Assembly (NCBI GenBank): GCA_001507915.1
Contig: LGER01000019.1
Location: forward strand, 1-32,308
Length of the DNA stretch: 32,308 nt
DNA from: Desulfonauticus sp. 38_4375
GTDB lineage: Bacteria > Desulfobacterota > Desulfovibrionia > Desulfovibrionales > Desulfonatronovibrionaceae
Direction: 5' to 3'
Shown here piece after piece: positions 1-7,914 of the stretch. Below the pieces are notes generated by a model. It searched no databases, was not told the origin of the DNA, and worked only from the letters and a program-made list of their open reading frames with translations. The translations under genes and the position numbers were made by a program. Each line of letters begins with the position of its first letter. Positions within the stretch are counted from its first letter, which is position 1.

Positions 1-431
1 ACCTGAATTCTTTTTTTCTCTTTGATTAAATCTTTCTCTTTAATATGACATCTATTACACTGACTAGTAGGCGTATCAGCACTTTCATATAACTCTTTTA
101 TCCTTTTATGACATCCCCAACATTTCATATGATAAGCATTCACAGCTTCTACTTTAGTTTTATTGTGACATTCAGCACAAGTTTTACTGTGTTCATCTGG
201 AGTCCAAACATTTTTTCCATTTTTATAAATATGATGACAGGATTTACAACTTATCTGATACTCATTGGCATGAACTTCATGGGAAAAATAAACTGTAGGA
301 TAAGTATACTGTCCAAATTTACTCTTATAATAGCTATCTTCTATGGGGATTAAGCTAACTGGTTGCGCCTGTACAAAGCCAACTCCTAATAAGAGCAAAA
401 GACTTAAAAAAATAATTATTTTTTTAAACAT
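1..431 (-). CDS. Class III (c3-type) multihaem cytochrome c, 3' end cut by window
   Basis: This is a periplasmic electron-transfer protein. The visible 143 residues begin with a signal peptide (about 1-22, ending VQA). Four CXXCH haem sites follow at C62-H66, C85-H89, C104-H108 and C125-H129. The stretch around H51 and H54 (FSHEVHA) and the CHH at 65-67 are typical of cytochrome c3, where such histidines are the distal haem ligands. The reading frame is still open at the window edge, so the full protein may be longer and carry more haems. The ATG at 431 is fixed by an AGGAGG whose bases encode the last two arginines of the upstream receptor gene; only 4 bases separate the two genes. It is the last visible gene of the Mgl/DUF4388 operon, which suggests a redox output or input for that system. 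The family call is firm, the role is inferred. Confidence 0.88.
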   Translation of the reverse strand, partial: MFKKIIIFLSLLLLLGVGFVQAQPVSLIPIEDSYYKSKFGQYTYPTVYFSHEVHANEYQISCKSCHHIYKNGKNVWTPDEHSKTCAECHNKTKVEAVNAYHMKCWGCHKRIKELYESADTPTSQCNRCHIKEKDLIKEKKRIQ

Positions 432-435
432 ATTA

Positions 436-1302
436 TTACCTCCTTTGAGAGCGACGCTGGAGGCGTTGAATAGCCTTTCTTAAGCTTACCTGCATCCTCC
501 TCAAGGCATCAGCTAAATCTCCAATCTCATCTGTAGAGGTAATATCAATGGGAGTTTCCAATTCTCCCAAACTAATTCTCTCAGCTACTTCTGTTAAGTA
601 AGTTATGGGCCTGGAAAGTCTTATACTAAAAAGTAAAGCCACTAAAATTACTATTAAACCTGTAGCAATTCCACCTATATGATATTGAAGCAAGAATTTA
701 TTTTTCTCCTCATTAAAAGCATACTTTAAATTATTTATAGGAGATTCTATTTCTTTATAGTCCACTCTACTAAAAACAAAAAGAGGAGAAGAAGCGATTT
801 TAGCTATTACATAGTAATATTTTTCTCCTTTCTCTTCAACATATCCTCCCATAACCCCCTGTTTATCAGCCAAACTTAAAATTTGTTTTAATTTAAAATT
901 TTTACTTATTTCTGAAGTTATATCTTGATCAATAAGTTTAGGATTAGGATGCAAAAAATATTTGTATTTATCTTTATCGCCATAAACAAGATAAGTAAAG
1001 CCTGTTTTTCCAAAAGTTTGAACACCAAAAGAAGTAAAAGAAGGATCAAACTGCAACAATTGAAGATCAAAATTCTCTTGAGTCATCATATTCATAGAAA
1101 TAAAATGCTCTAAACTCTTTTTTATATCCAAAGTCTTTTGTTCTACTAATTGTTCATAGGCCTTTTCTATACTTTTACTACTTTCTGAAATGGCAACTTT
1201 ACTAATTTCTTCAATATGATAAAAACCAGCTCCTCCAGCTAAAATCAAAGGAAATAAAGAAGTAAGTAAAAAAATTAAAATAAATTTCCACCTAATACTC
1301 AT
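436..1302 (-). CDS. Cache-HAMP transmembrane receptor without output domain
   Basis: This inner-membrane sensor has a first membrane segment at about 7-27, a periplasmic Cache-like domain at about 30-205, a second membrane segment at about 206-228 and a HAMP linker at about 229-282. The Cache call rests on the GKTGFTYLVYGD stretch near residue 98 followed by HPNP at 118-121, a usual Cache pattern. The protein ends six residues after HAMP with an arginine-rich tail (RLQRRSQRR), so no kinase, methyl-accepting, cyclase or phosphatase domain is present. The ATG at 1302 has AGGAGG upstream. Its output must come from a partner, most simply one of the DUF4388 or Mgl proteins encoded upstream in the same operon. 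Family call good, ligand unknown. Confidence 0.82.
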   Translation of the reverse strand: MSIRWKFILIFLLTSLFPLILAGGAGFYHIEEISKVAISESSKSIEKAYEQLVEQKTLDIKKSLEHFISMNMMTQENFDLQLLQFDPSFTSFGVQTFGKTGFTYLVYGDKDKYKYFLHPNPKLIDQDITSEISKNFKLKQILSLADKQGVMGGYVEEKGEKYYYVIAKIASSPLFVFSRVDYKEIESPINNLKYAFNEEKNKFLLQYHIGGIATGLIVILVALLFSIRLSRPITYLTEVAERISLGELETPIDITSTDEIGDLADALRRMQVSLRKAIQRLQRRSQRR

Positions 1303-1312
1303 GAAATCCTCC

Positions 1313-2068
1313 TTACAATTTCTTTATTGTTGCTAACATTTTCTTTTGAAAGTCCAGTCTAACTTTAGGATTATCTATTTCCGAGGCTAATTTTTCAATT
1401 AAAAGAGGAAGTTTATTAATGGGAAATTTATCTACATCCTCTTCTAAATTATATATTTCATCTAAAATAATCTCCTTAGTCACAGGGCCTAAGGTTTTAC
1501 TAAGCTCAGCACTTAAAGTAGACCAAAAAACACGTGGAGTATACTTGCGACTATTGACCTTATTTTCTTCTTTTTCTTCCCAAGTGTCTACCAACTCTAT
1601 TATACCTTTGTCTTTTAATCCACTAACTATTTTTAACACTTCTTCTTTAGAATAAGCAGAAAGCTTAATTAAGTTATCTAAATTTATTTTATGCTGAGAT
1701 AAGGCAAGTATTTTCCATTCTTTTGCACTAAAAGAAACCTCTCTTTCTTCAGCTATAAAGCGAATTTTTTTGTTTAGTTCCAGCATACTAGCCTCTTTTA
1801 ATTTGTTTATGACAGTTAAAGTATCTATTGAAAAATCTTCTCTATTAATATTTTTATTATTAAAAAACTTATATTTTATATCTTTAAAGGCTATAATTTC
1901 TAACAAAGCATCAAAGCCTACTTTATTTAGATATTCAGCAGCATAAATATTTCCCTTATAAAAATAAACTCGACAATTTTTTTTAAAATCATCTCCATCA
2001 CTTATAAACAAACAACCAGTATGTTTAGCATTAAAAAATATATTTAATATCTCAACTATACTTTTCAT
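1313..2068 (-). CDS. DUF4388-like (PATAN) protein with winged-helix-like middle and helical C-terminus
   Basis: The 251-residue cytoplasmic protein starts with a module (about 1-75) in which a GCLFISDG strand and the segment VYFYKGNIYAAEYLNKVG resemble the beta core of DUF4388/PATAN domains. These are adaptor domains seen in bacterial two-component and gliding systems. Residues of about 110-160 look like a winged helix (AYSKEEVLKIVSGLKDKGIIEL). The last 70 residues, with LGPVTKEIILDEI, resemble the helical tail attached to many DUF4388 proteins. There is no catalytic motif. It lies 11 bases after the small gene upstream and 10 bases before the receptor gene, so it may couple receptor and GTPase. 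No strong ribosome binding site is visible in the AT-rich TTAATTAATTAA leader. The domain assignment is by eye. Confidence 0.6.
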   Translation of the reverse strand: MKSIVEILNIFFNAKHTGCLFISDGDDFKKNCRVYFYKGNIYAAEYLNKVGFDALLEIIAFKDIKYKFFNNKNINREDFSIDTLTVINKLKEASMLELNKKIRFIAEEREVSFSAKEWKILALSQHKINLDNLIKLSAYSKEEVLKIVSGLKDKGIIELVDTWEEKEENKVNSRKYTPRVFWSTLSAELSKTLGPVTKEIILDEIYNLEEDVDKFPINKLPLLIEKLASEIDNPKVRLDFQKKMLATIKKL

Positions 2069-2079
2069 TAATTAATTAA

Positions 2080-2433
2080 TTACCAAAACTTAAATTTTTT
2101 TATAAAACTATCATTATTTTTTAAATTTTCTTCTATGATTATATCTAATTCCATTTTTAGAATAGAAGTATCAACTTTATCACTAGCCCAAATAACTATA
2201 TATTGTCTATTATTTAAAACTTCAATCATAAACAAATCAAATTCTGCTTTACATCCTAAAAACAGTTTTTCACTTTTCACTATTTCTTGACAATAGCTAA
2301 CTACTTGATCCAGTTTGTCTTTAATCTCTTCATTTAAATCTAGAGCTATTTCACTAGAATATTTTCCATCTAAAACTAACCAAACCCCTTTTACTCCTTC
2401 AATCTCCATTATTTTTTTCAATATCTTATTCAT
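2080..2433 (-). CDS. Small alpha/beta protein, possibly a divergent Roadblock/LC7 protein
   Basis: This 117-residue protein has the order helix, strand (GVKGVWLVLDGKYSSEIAL), helix, strands (EFDLFMIEVLNNRQYIVIWAS), helix, which is compatible with a Roadblock/LC7 fold. Sequence identity to known members is not evident. It would then be a second Roadblock-type subunit in an operon that already encodes an MglB-like protein. It sits between two DUF4388-like genes with 9 and 11 base gaps. The ATG at 2433 has no clear Shine-Dalgarno, suggesting translational coupling to the gene before it. That the gene is real is well supported by the operon; the function is a guess from fold order. Confidence 0.5.
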   Translation of the reverse strand: MNKILKKIMEIEGVKGVWLVLDGKYSSEIALDLNEEIKDKLDQVVSYCQEIVKSEKLFLGCKAEFDLFMIEVLNNRQYIVIWASDKVDTSILKMELDIIIEENLKNNDSFIKKFKFW

Positions 2434-2442
2434 ATCTATAAA

Positions 2443-3339
2443 CTATTTTAAAAAATTAAATTCCTTTAAACCATTATCTTCAATTATTTTCTGTAAATCT
2501 CTTACCTGTTGTTCAGAAAATTTATAATTATTAGCAATAGAATTTAATATAAAAGCAACTCCTTCTTTTACTTCTTGCCTATTAATAGTATCGTCAATAT
2601 AAACTTTTCCATTTGAATATTCAAACTCTCCTGAAAAAGGGTCAATAAAAGGATACCTATTAGCTCCTGCTAAACACATCTTCTTTAAATTAAGAGTAAA
2701 TTTTTTATCAATAGAATTAAGATAGTTAAATAAATCAGTTAACATTTTTTTGATTTGCTCTAATTCCGAAGCCAAACTAGTTTGTTCATTAAAGACAATT
2801 TTATATACATTAAAAACAGCTTCATTTATTGTTGGTATTAAATTTGACAACTGGGAAGTACCCCTAATAAACCGATTGTTTTCATTAGAAGATATCCCCA
2901 AAATATTTCCATTAAAAAAATAAATGTTTAGATGGTTTTTATTGTATTTTATGTTTAAAACTCCATTTAAACCTTCTGCTTTCAACTTATTAATTAATTT
3001 AACAGTATCAGTAAAATCAGTGCTTAAATTTTCGTAGAATATTTTACTATAATATAAATTTGACCAATAAATTAATTCATCTTCAGGCAACTTACATACA
3101 TTTAAAACAAAATCGTTTTGAATATCTTGCAAAGTACAAGAATTAATCTCTTTATTTACACTAACTCCCTGATAAAAATTGCCCATTTCTAAAAATATAA
3201 AATTCTTTTTATTTGGAAAAATAAATTCTAAAAAACCATTAAATTCTTCTTTTTTTAAAAAAGATAAAAATTCATCTAATAAAATAAAGGATGAATGGAG
3301 ATTAACATAATAATAAGGAAAAATTGGTAGTCTCAGCAC
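2443..3339 (-). CDS. Protein with two DUF4388-like modules (GTG start)
   Basis: This 298-residue protein is not closely recognised. Two stretches follow the same plan: about 22-62 (LDEFLSFLKKEEFNGFLEF, then FIFLEMGNFYQGVSVN) and about 112-152 (VKLINKLKAEGLNGVLNI, then IYFFNGNILGISSN). Both have a helix, an NG turn, a strand, and a final strand with G-N-x-x-G, as in DUF4388/PATAN. The C-terminal 100 residues hold a possible small alpha/beta unit (PFIDPFSGEFEYSNGKVYID) and helices. The start is GTG at 3339, placed 8 bases after GGAGGAGG, which itself encodes the end of the preceding DUF4388 protein; the gap is 3 bases. It is probably a scaffold within the same signalling complex. Confidence 0.55.
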   Translation of the reverse strand: MLRLPIFPYYYVNLHSSFILLDEFLSFLKKEEFNGFLEFIFPNKKNFIFLEMGNFYQGVSVNKEINSCTLQDIQNDFVLNVCKLPEDELIYWSNLYYSKIFYENLSTDFTDTVKLINKLKAEGLNGVLNIKYNKNHLNIYFFNGNILGISSNENNRFIRGTSQLSNLIPTINEAVFNVYKIVFNEQTSLASELEQIKKMLTDLFNYLNSIDKKFTLNLKKMCLAGANRYPFIDPFSGEFEYSNGKVYIDDTINRQEVKEGVAFILNSIANNYKFSEQQVRDLQKIIEDNGLKEFNFLK

Positions 3340-3342
3340 TAA

Positions 3343-3927
3343 TTAAACCTCCTCCAATATTTGCTTAACCAGAGAATAAACCTCTTGAGGGTAAGCTTTT
3401 TCAAAAAATTTTATTTCTAAAATAGTTCCTTCTACAGGCAAAATAAAAATAAACCCTTTCTCGTTTTCCAGCCACATATATTTTACTTCACCAGAATCCA
3501 CTAGGCCAGAAATGGTATTAAATATCTTAAAGATTTCTCTATATAAAAAAGAAAAATTTATACTCTTTACTCCCTTAATACGAGTTTTAATTAAATTAAT
3601 TATTTGCTGTTGTTTTTCTTTAAGTTCATCCTTTTTTCTTACAGCTTCTAACAAGAGATATTCACAGGGAACCTCAATATTTCTTTCACTTTCCTGTACA
3701 TTGGGATCAAAAGTAAAATCTCCTTCTTCTATATTCATCAATTGATAAAAGGCCTTTTCGCCACTTAAATTCCCCTTTTTAGACCAAACAATATCTCCTT
3801 TCCAAAAAAATATTTTTCCAATAACATAATTATCCTGATAAATGGTAAGCATTCCAGATTTACCATCTTGATGAAACATCTGGACCACACTAATTAAAGA
3901 TACTGATCCCAGCTTACCTTTCAGCAT
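3343..3927 (-). CDS. DUF4388 (PATAN) domain protein
   Basis: The first 100 or so residues of this 194-residue protein are a textbook DUF4388/PATAN domain: LKGKLGSVSLISVVQMF, then GKSGMLTI, then GKIFFWKGDIVWSKKGNLSGEKAFYQLM, ending GDFTFDP. The domain is known as a non-catalytic adaptor in cyanobacterial PatA-type regulators and in many deltaproteobacterial signalling proteins. The C-terminal half is a helical linker plus a short alpha/beta piece (MWLENEKGFIFILPV). It lies 3 bases from both neighbours in the operon, so it is almost certainly co-translated with the coiled-coil protein and the two-module protein. Partner proteins cannot be read from sequence; the MglA GTPase two genes upstream is the obvious candidate. 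Confidence 0.85.
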   Translation of the reverse strand: MLKGKLGSVSLISVVQMFHQDGKSGMLTIYQDNYVIGKIFFWKGDIVWSKKGNLSGEKAFYQLMNIEEGDFTFDPNVQESERNIEVPCEYLLLEAVRKKDELKEKQQQIINLIKTRIKGVKSINFSFLYREIFKIFNTISGLVDSGEVKYMWLENEKGFIFILPVEGTILEIKFFEKAYPQEVYSLVKQILEEV

Positions 3928-3930
3928 CTA

Positions 3931-4938
3931 TTAAAAACCTTCCCATTCTTCCTGTTGTTTTTGCCACATTTCTTTAGGATTCAAAATTTTAAAAGTAGAA
4001 GACCCACTTCTTAATATATCCCTTTCTACCTCCCCTTCTATTAAATTATTATCTATTTCTTCTGCAAAAATTACTCCCATTTTTTCTTCTCCCAAGTCAA
4101 CCACCAAGGCCCATTTGGGATTTTTGCACATTTTAGAAATATGAAGGGGATAAATATTTAACTCTTTTGCCTGCTTAGCTGAATATTTACGTAACTCTCC
4201 TCTAGCATCTTTTACTGGAGAAGAAAAAGGAGACAAAAGCTGTTTTAGCTTAATAAAACTTTTCTTGGTAAGTTTTTTAGCTTTGTTTTTATTGATTTTA
4301 AATTGATTCAAAATATATTCATTATCTAGAACATAATAGTTATCTATTTTAACTTTAGCATAAAGACCTTTTCCACTAAAATATTCTTCTATTTCTTCCT
4401 CTCTTTTTTCAATTACCTCAGCTTCTTTACTTATAATTCTATGTAGTATTCTTTGGTTTTCTTCAATTTTTATATTTATTTCATGTAATTTAGAAGATAT
4501 AACCTCTTCAATGGTTTTTATCAGTTCACTGCTTTCAGCCTTACCTGTATTATTTTGTTTAGCTTTTTTATAAAAAGAAACCATTCTTTTTAAAATATTT
4601 TCATCTTTAGTATTTAAAAATTTATCAGTATTATTTTTTAAAAAGTAAAAAAGTTCAAAAATATTTCTATGAATAGATATCAAGACCAAAGAGTTTTTAA
4701 TTACTTTTCTAAAATTCTCTAATTTTTTATCTTCAAATTGAAGCTTGCCTAAATCTTGAATCAAATTGTTAAGATCAGAAAATTCTCCTTTTTCCAAAAA
4801 AAGACAAACCTTTTTAAAAAGACTTTCTCCCTGTAAAAAGTTATCTTCTTGTGTGTCCTCTAAAAAATTGTCCAGATTAGACAATTCAGCTTCCAATCCT
4901 TCTAAATCTATTTCAAATTCTTCCATGCTCTTGGACAT
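3931..4938 (-). CDS. Acidic N-terminus, coiled-coil protein of unknown function
   Basis: I do not recognise a family. The protein has 335 residues with the start chosen here. The N-terminal 60 residues are strongly acidic (EEFEIDLEGLEAELSNLDNF). The middle is helical and charged, with a likely coiled coil around residues 140-200. A basic patch (NKNKAKKLTKKS) follows, and then a C-terminal strand-rich part (WALVVDLGEEKMGVIFAEEI). I chose ATG 4938 over an in-frame start at 4968 because GGGGG lies 6 bases ahead of it and because the longer form would start inside the MglA gene with an odd hydrophobic leader. It lies 1 base after the mglA stop. An acidic coiled-coil protein next to MglA may be an effector or scaffold; that is inference. 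Confidence 0.6.
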   Translation of the reverse strand: MSKSMEEFEIDLEGLEAELSNLDNFLEDTQEDNFLQGESLFKKVCLFLEKGEFSDLNNLIQDLGKLQFEDKKLENFRKVIKNSLVLISIHRNIFELFYFLKNNTDKFLNTKDENILKRMVSFYKKAKQNNTGKAESSELIKTIEEVISSKLHEINIKIEENQRILHRIISKEAEVIEKREEEIEEYFSGKGLYAKVKIDNYYVLDNEYILNQFKINKNKAKKLTKKSFIKLKQLLSPFSSPVKDARGELRKYSAKQAKELNIYPLHISKMCKNPKWALVVDLGEEKMGVIFAEEIDNNLIEGEVERDILRSGSSTFKILNPKEMWQKQQEEWEGF

Positions 4939-4939
4939 C

Positions 4940-5578
4940 TTATCCCCCAACAGCCAAATTATTAGCACTTATTTTATGTAACGCGTACTTTAAAGTAAGT
5001 CGAGAGGCCACTCTTAAGGTTTCAAAAACATTATATCCCTTAAGGGCACTGGCGGGAAAAGCAGGGGCATTATATTTTTTATTTAAATCATCCTGCATCT
5101 CTTCTATACTCAACAAAGGCACATCAGTCTCTAAATCTCTTTTATTCCATTGAAATACTAAAGGAATGTCTTCTAATTTTAAGTTATATTCCTGTAAATT
5201 TTCTTCTAAATTTTGCAAAGATTCTATGTTAGCTTCTTTTCTGCTAGACAAAGAGTCAGCCACAAAAACTATTCCATCGACTCCTTTTAATACCAACTTT
5301 CGAGTAGAATTATAAACAACTTGACCTGGAGTTGTATAAAGCTGGATTTTTAAATCCAAACCTTGAACCTTTCCCAACTCCAAAGGGAAAAAATCGAAAT
5401 ACAAAGTTCTTTCACCTTTAGTATCAATGGAAATAAGCTTACTGGTTAAAGAGTTACCCATCTTTTCGTTTAATCTATTATAAATATAGACTAAATTAGT
5501 CGTTTTCCCACTTCTCCCTGGTCCATAATAGACAAGTTTTACCTGAATAATCTTTTCTTTAAAATTTATAAGGGCCAT
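4940..5578 (-). CDS. mglA: MglA-type small Ras-like GTPase
   Basis: This is a cytoplasmic GTPase of 212 residues. The P-loop GPGRSGKTT is at residues 19-27, the switch II region TTPGQ at 82-86 and the base-recognition motif NKRD at 145-148. Together with the YYGPG lead and the QVVYNSTRK segment this is the MglA pattern. In Myxococcus xanthus MglA-GTP marks the leading pole for motility and MglB is its activating protein. The gene follows its MglB-like partner by 4 bases. The typical MglA length is about 195; the last 15 residues (HKISANNLAVGG) are extra. With no gliding genes around, the function here is more likely polarity or signal output to the DUF4388 proteins. Confidence 0.92.
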   Translation of the reverse strand: MALINFKEKIIQVKLVYYGPGRSGKTTNLVYIYNRLNEKMGNSLTSKLISIDTKGERTLYFDFFPLELGKVQGLDLKIQLYTTPGQVVYNSTRKLVLKGVDGIVFVADSLSSRKEANIESLQNLEENLQEYNLKLEDIPLVFQWNKRDLETDVPLLSIEEMQDDLNKKYNAPAFPASALKGYNVFETLRVASRLTLKYALHKISANNLAVGG

Positions 5579-5582
5579 CTTT

Positions 5583-5969
5583 CTACCCTTTTAGAAAATT
5601 TTGAATCTCTTTTTTTATAGCATCAGTTTTCAGTCTCAGCAACCCTAAAGAAACATAAGGTTTAAACAAAACAATGAGGAGTACATCTGAAGTAATATGG
5701 GTAAAATGAATATTTTCATTTTCTCCTCGATGAAAAAGTAAAGAAAATTCTTTTTCACCTATAAGCTTTGCAATTTCTCTAGTAGCAGCAAAATTGGCAG
5801 CGGATAAAACAGCCAGGGAGGTAGCATCAACCTTTGCCTTTCCAGAACTACAAATAAGATTTCCAGCTAAATCTGTGAGCAAAGCATAGGTGGCTCCACC
5901 TTCTTCTATTAGCTTATCTAAAATGGTCTCCAGTTCTTCCACATCTTCTTTTTTTAAAATCAAATCCAT
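5583..5969 (-). CDS. mglB: MglB-like Roadblock/LC7 protein
   Basis: This 128-residue protein has the Roadblock/LC7 layout: an N-terminal helix (VEELETILDKLIEEGG), the strand pair YALLTDLAGNLICSSG, a helix with many small residues (SLAVLSAANFAATREIAKLIG), and strands FSLLFHRGENENIHFTHI and VLLIVLF. In MglA/MglB systems such dimers bind the GTPase and stimulate GTP hydrolysis. It is the first gene of the operon and lies directly before mglA. The ATG at 5969 has GGAGGG a few bases upstream. A GAP role follows from the family, not from any residue visible here. Confidence 0.85.
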   Translation of the reverse strand: MDLILKKEDVEELETILDKLIEEGGATYALLTDLAGNLICSSGKAKVDATSLAVLSAANFAATREIAKLIGEKEFSLLFHRGENENIHFTHITSDVLLIVLFKPYVSLGLLRLKTDAIKKEIQNFLKG

Positions 5970-6013
5970 CCCACCCTCCTCTCAAAAATATGACTATTAA
6001 AAAATTAGGAACT

Positions 6014-6042
6014 CTTTTACCTATTTCTCCTTCCTATGTAAA
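6014..6042 (-). promoter_or_regulatory. Candidate sigma-70 promoter of the mglB operon
   Basis: On the minus strand TTTACA (6042-6037) and TAAAAG (6019-6014) are separated by 17 bases and lie about 45 bases before the mglB start. The match is 5 of 6 and 4 of 6 to the consensus. This 92-base gap is the only sizeable break between the dxs-thiC-CYTH genes and the Mgl genes. AT-rich sequence gives such matches by chance, hence the low score. Confidence 0.35.
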
Positions 6043-6061
6043 GAAACAAATGCAAAATCTC

Positions 6062-6643
6062 CTAAAAATCAAAAAATTTTTGTTGAAAATACGCCTTTTC
6101 CTGAGAATTAAAAACAAGTCGTTGCTCTTTGGATTTTTTAGAAAGTGTAAAATAATTGTCAATAATAGCGTTTTCCCAGGAAAAGCCCAGATTTTTTGCC
6201 ACTGTCTTTAGATTTTTACCTTCTAATTCTAAAAAAAAGCCAAAGGGAAGTATATCTAAACACACAAGGACTTCTTGTATCTTCCAGATTGTACGAAACT
6301 TTTCATAACTAAAGCTAACTCTAAACCCAAGCTCTTTAAAAATATCCTGCATGGAAACAAAATCACTTACTTCAACCTCTAACTCCCATTTCTCTTTAAA
6401 TTCAGAAGAACTGTTTTGAACAGGCAATTTTAACGTAATCCTGGCTTTTTTATCCTGCCTTAACCTCAAAAGTACTCCTTTTTTTTGAAGGCTGCCCTTA
6501 AAATCATCTAAAACCAAATTTTTTTCAAAAAACCAAGATACTATTTCTTGCCCCTGTTTTTTAAGAAGTTGTAATATTTTTTCTAACTCTTCAAAATTAT
6601 TAAGTTTAAATTTTACTTCTCGTTCTAAATATCTATTACTCAT
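6062..6643 (-). CDS. CYTH-domain phosphatase/cyclase family protein (CyaB or thiamine-triphosphatase like)
   Basis: The 193-residue protein carries the CYTH signature ExExK at E7, E9 and K11 (LEREVKFK) close to the N-terminus. Alternating charged strands of a tunnel-type triphosphate-binding barrel follow: LLRLRQD at 78-84, ARITLKLP, KEKWELEVEV, FRTIWKI and FFLELEGKN. CYTH proteins hydrolyse or cyclise triphosphates (thiamine triphosphate, tripolyphosphate, ATP). Bacterial class IV adenylate cyclases have the same fold and cannot be told apart by eye. It starts 4 bases after thiC, and that neighbourhood makes a thiamine-phosphate substrate an attractive, unproven idea. The length fits the family. 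Confidence 0.8.
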   Translation of the reverse strand: MSNRYLEREVKFKLNNFEELEKILQLLKKQGQEIVSWFFEKNLVLDDFKGSLQKKGVLLRLRQDKKARITLKLPVQNSSSEFKEKWELEVEVSDFVSMQDIFKELGFRVSFSYEKFRTIWKIQEVLVCLDILPFGFFLELEGKNLKTVAKNLGFSWENAIIDNYFTLSKKSKEQRLVFNSQEKAYFQQKFFDF

Positions 6644-6647
6644 CTCA

Positions 6648-7913
6648 CTACCTAAGCATCTTTACAGCGCAAAACTCTCCGCACATAGCACATTCTTCCT
6701 TATCCTCAAAATCAGCTCTTCGGAAACATACCATTTCTCTATCCAAGGCAAGATCTTTTATCTTCTCCCAATCAAGTTCTTTTCTAGCCTTAGATATGGC
6801 ATAATTTCTTTTTTGAGTTGGTCTTCTACCCAGGGCAATTTCTGCACTACTAGCTGCAATCAAAGAAGCTATAATTCCTTCACGCACATCATCTAAAGAG
6901 GGTAAGGTTAAGTGTTCTGCTGGAGTCAAATAACAAAGAAAATCTGCCCCATTTAAGGCAGCCAATGCCCCTCCTATTGCTCCGGCAATATGGTCATAAC
7001 CTGGAGCAATATCAGTGGGTAAAGGCCCTAACACATATAAAGGTGCATGATGACAAAGGCGCTTCATTACTTTTACCTGCTCTGCAATATAGTTTAAAGG
7101 AACATGCCCAGGTCCTTCAATCATCACCTGCACGCCCTCTTTCCAGGCCTCTAGGGTAAGCTCAGATAGAGTAATTACCTCTTCCCATTGCGCACTATCT
7201 CCGGCATCATCTCCAGCTCCCGGGCGCATACCATCTCCTAAACTTAAAGTTAAATTGTATTTTTTAGCCAACTTTAAAATATCACCATAGTTTTCCAATA
7301 AGGGATTCTCTTTTTTATTTTTTAAAATCCATCTGGCCAGAATAGACCCTCCCCTACTCACAATCCCCAGGACTCTATCTTCCTTTTCAGCCAGCAATAC
7401 GGCTCGCTCACTCACTCCACAGTGTAAAGTCATAAAGGAAACACCTTGTTCTGCCTGTTTTTCAATCTCTTCCAAAAGTTCGCTCCAGCTAAACTGAGAT
7501 GGATCCTCGCCTTTGGCTATATATTTTTGGGCTACAGCATAAATGGGAACAGTACCAACTGGCAAAGAAGATTTCTCTAAAATCGCTTTTCTTATTTCAT
7601 CTAAATTACCAGCTGTGGATAAATCCATCAAAGTATGAGCGCCAAAATGCTTAGCATATTCTACCTTTTCTAATTCAAGTTTTAAGTCATTGACAAACGG
7701 AGAAGTTCCAATATTGGCATTTACTTTAATACTACTAGGTTGACCAATCAACAAGGGTTTAATTTTATGTTTAGGATTGGCTAATAGTACCATCTGTCCT
7801 TGACTTAGCTTTTTAACAATCAAATCCTTAGCTAAATCTTCGGTCTGAGCTAAAAAATCTAAATTTTCTTCTAAAATATTTTTTAATAAAGTGTTTTTTT
7901 GCAAAATATCCAT
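6648..7913 (-). CDS. thiC: Phosphomethylpyrimidine synthase ThiC
   Basis: ThiC is a radical-SAM enzyme that converts 5-aminoimidazole ribotide to the hydroxymethylpyrimidine phosphate of thiamine. At 421 residues this is the short form lacking the N-terminal extension of the E. coli type. Recognisable parts are NANIGTSP near the start, the FMTLHCGVSERA and SRGGS segments, LSLGDGMRPG, EGPGHVPLN, and GPLPTDIAPGYDHIAGAIGGA. The C-terminal 4Fe-4S cysteines are C408, C411 and C415 (CAMCGEFC), one residue tighter than the CX2CX4C of E. coli ThiC. The start is 1 base after the dxs stop, with AAGGAG inside the dxs end. thiC is often under a TPP riboswitch, but there is no room for one here. Confidence 0.97.
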   Translation of the reverse strand: MDILQKNTLLKNILEENLDFLAQTEDLAKDLIVKKLSQGQMVLLANPKHKIKPLLIGQPSSIKVNANIGTSPFVNDLKLELEKVEYAKHFGAHTLMDLSTAGNLDEIRKAILEKSSLPVGTVPIYAVAQKYIAKGEDPSQFSWSELLEEIEKQAEQGVSFMTLHCGVSERAVLLAEKEDRVLGIVSRGGSILARWILKNKKENPLLENYGDILKLAKKYNLTLSLGDGMRPGAGDDAGDSAQWEEVITLSELTLEAWKEGVQVMIEGPGHVPLNYIAEQVKVMKRLCHHAPLYVLGPLPTDIAPGYDHIAGAIGGALAALNGADFLCYLTPAEHLTLPSLDDVREGIIASLIAASSAEIALGRRPTQKRNYAISKARKELDWEKIKDLALDREMVCFRRADFEDKEECAMCGEFCAVKMLR

Positions 7914-7914
7914 T

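Noticed and set aside
1-10. ACCTGAATTC at the window start also occurs inverted inside the hairpin near 29142
   Set aside because: A 10-base match between coding DNA and a hairpin arm, far apart, is best explained by chance.
108-353. Open reading frame on the plus strand
   Set aside because: It lies opposite the cytochrome c gene, whose four CXXCH sites and signal peptide are clearly coding on the minus strand.
4936-4968. Longer start for the coiled-coil protein at 4968
   Set aside because: It would begin inside mglA without a ribosome site and give a hydrophobic leader; ATG 4938 has GGGGG in front.
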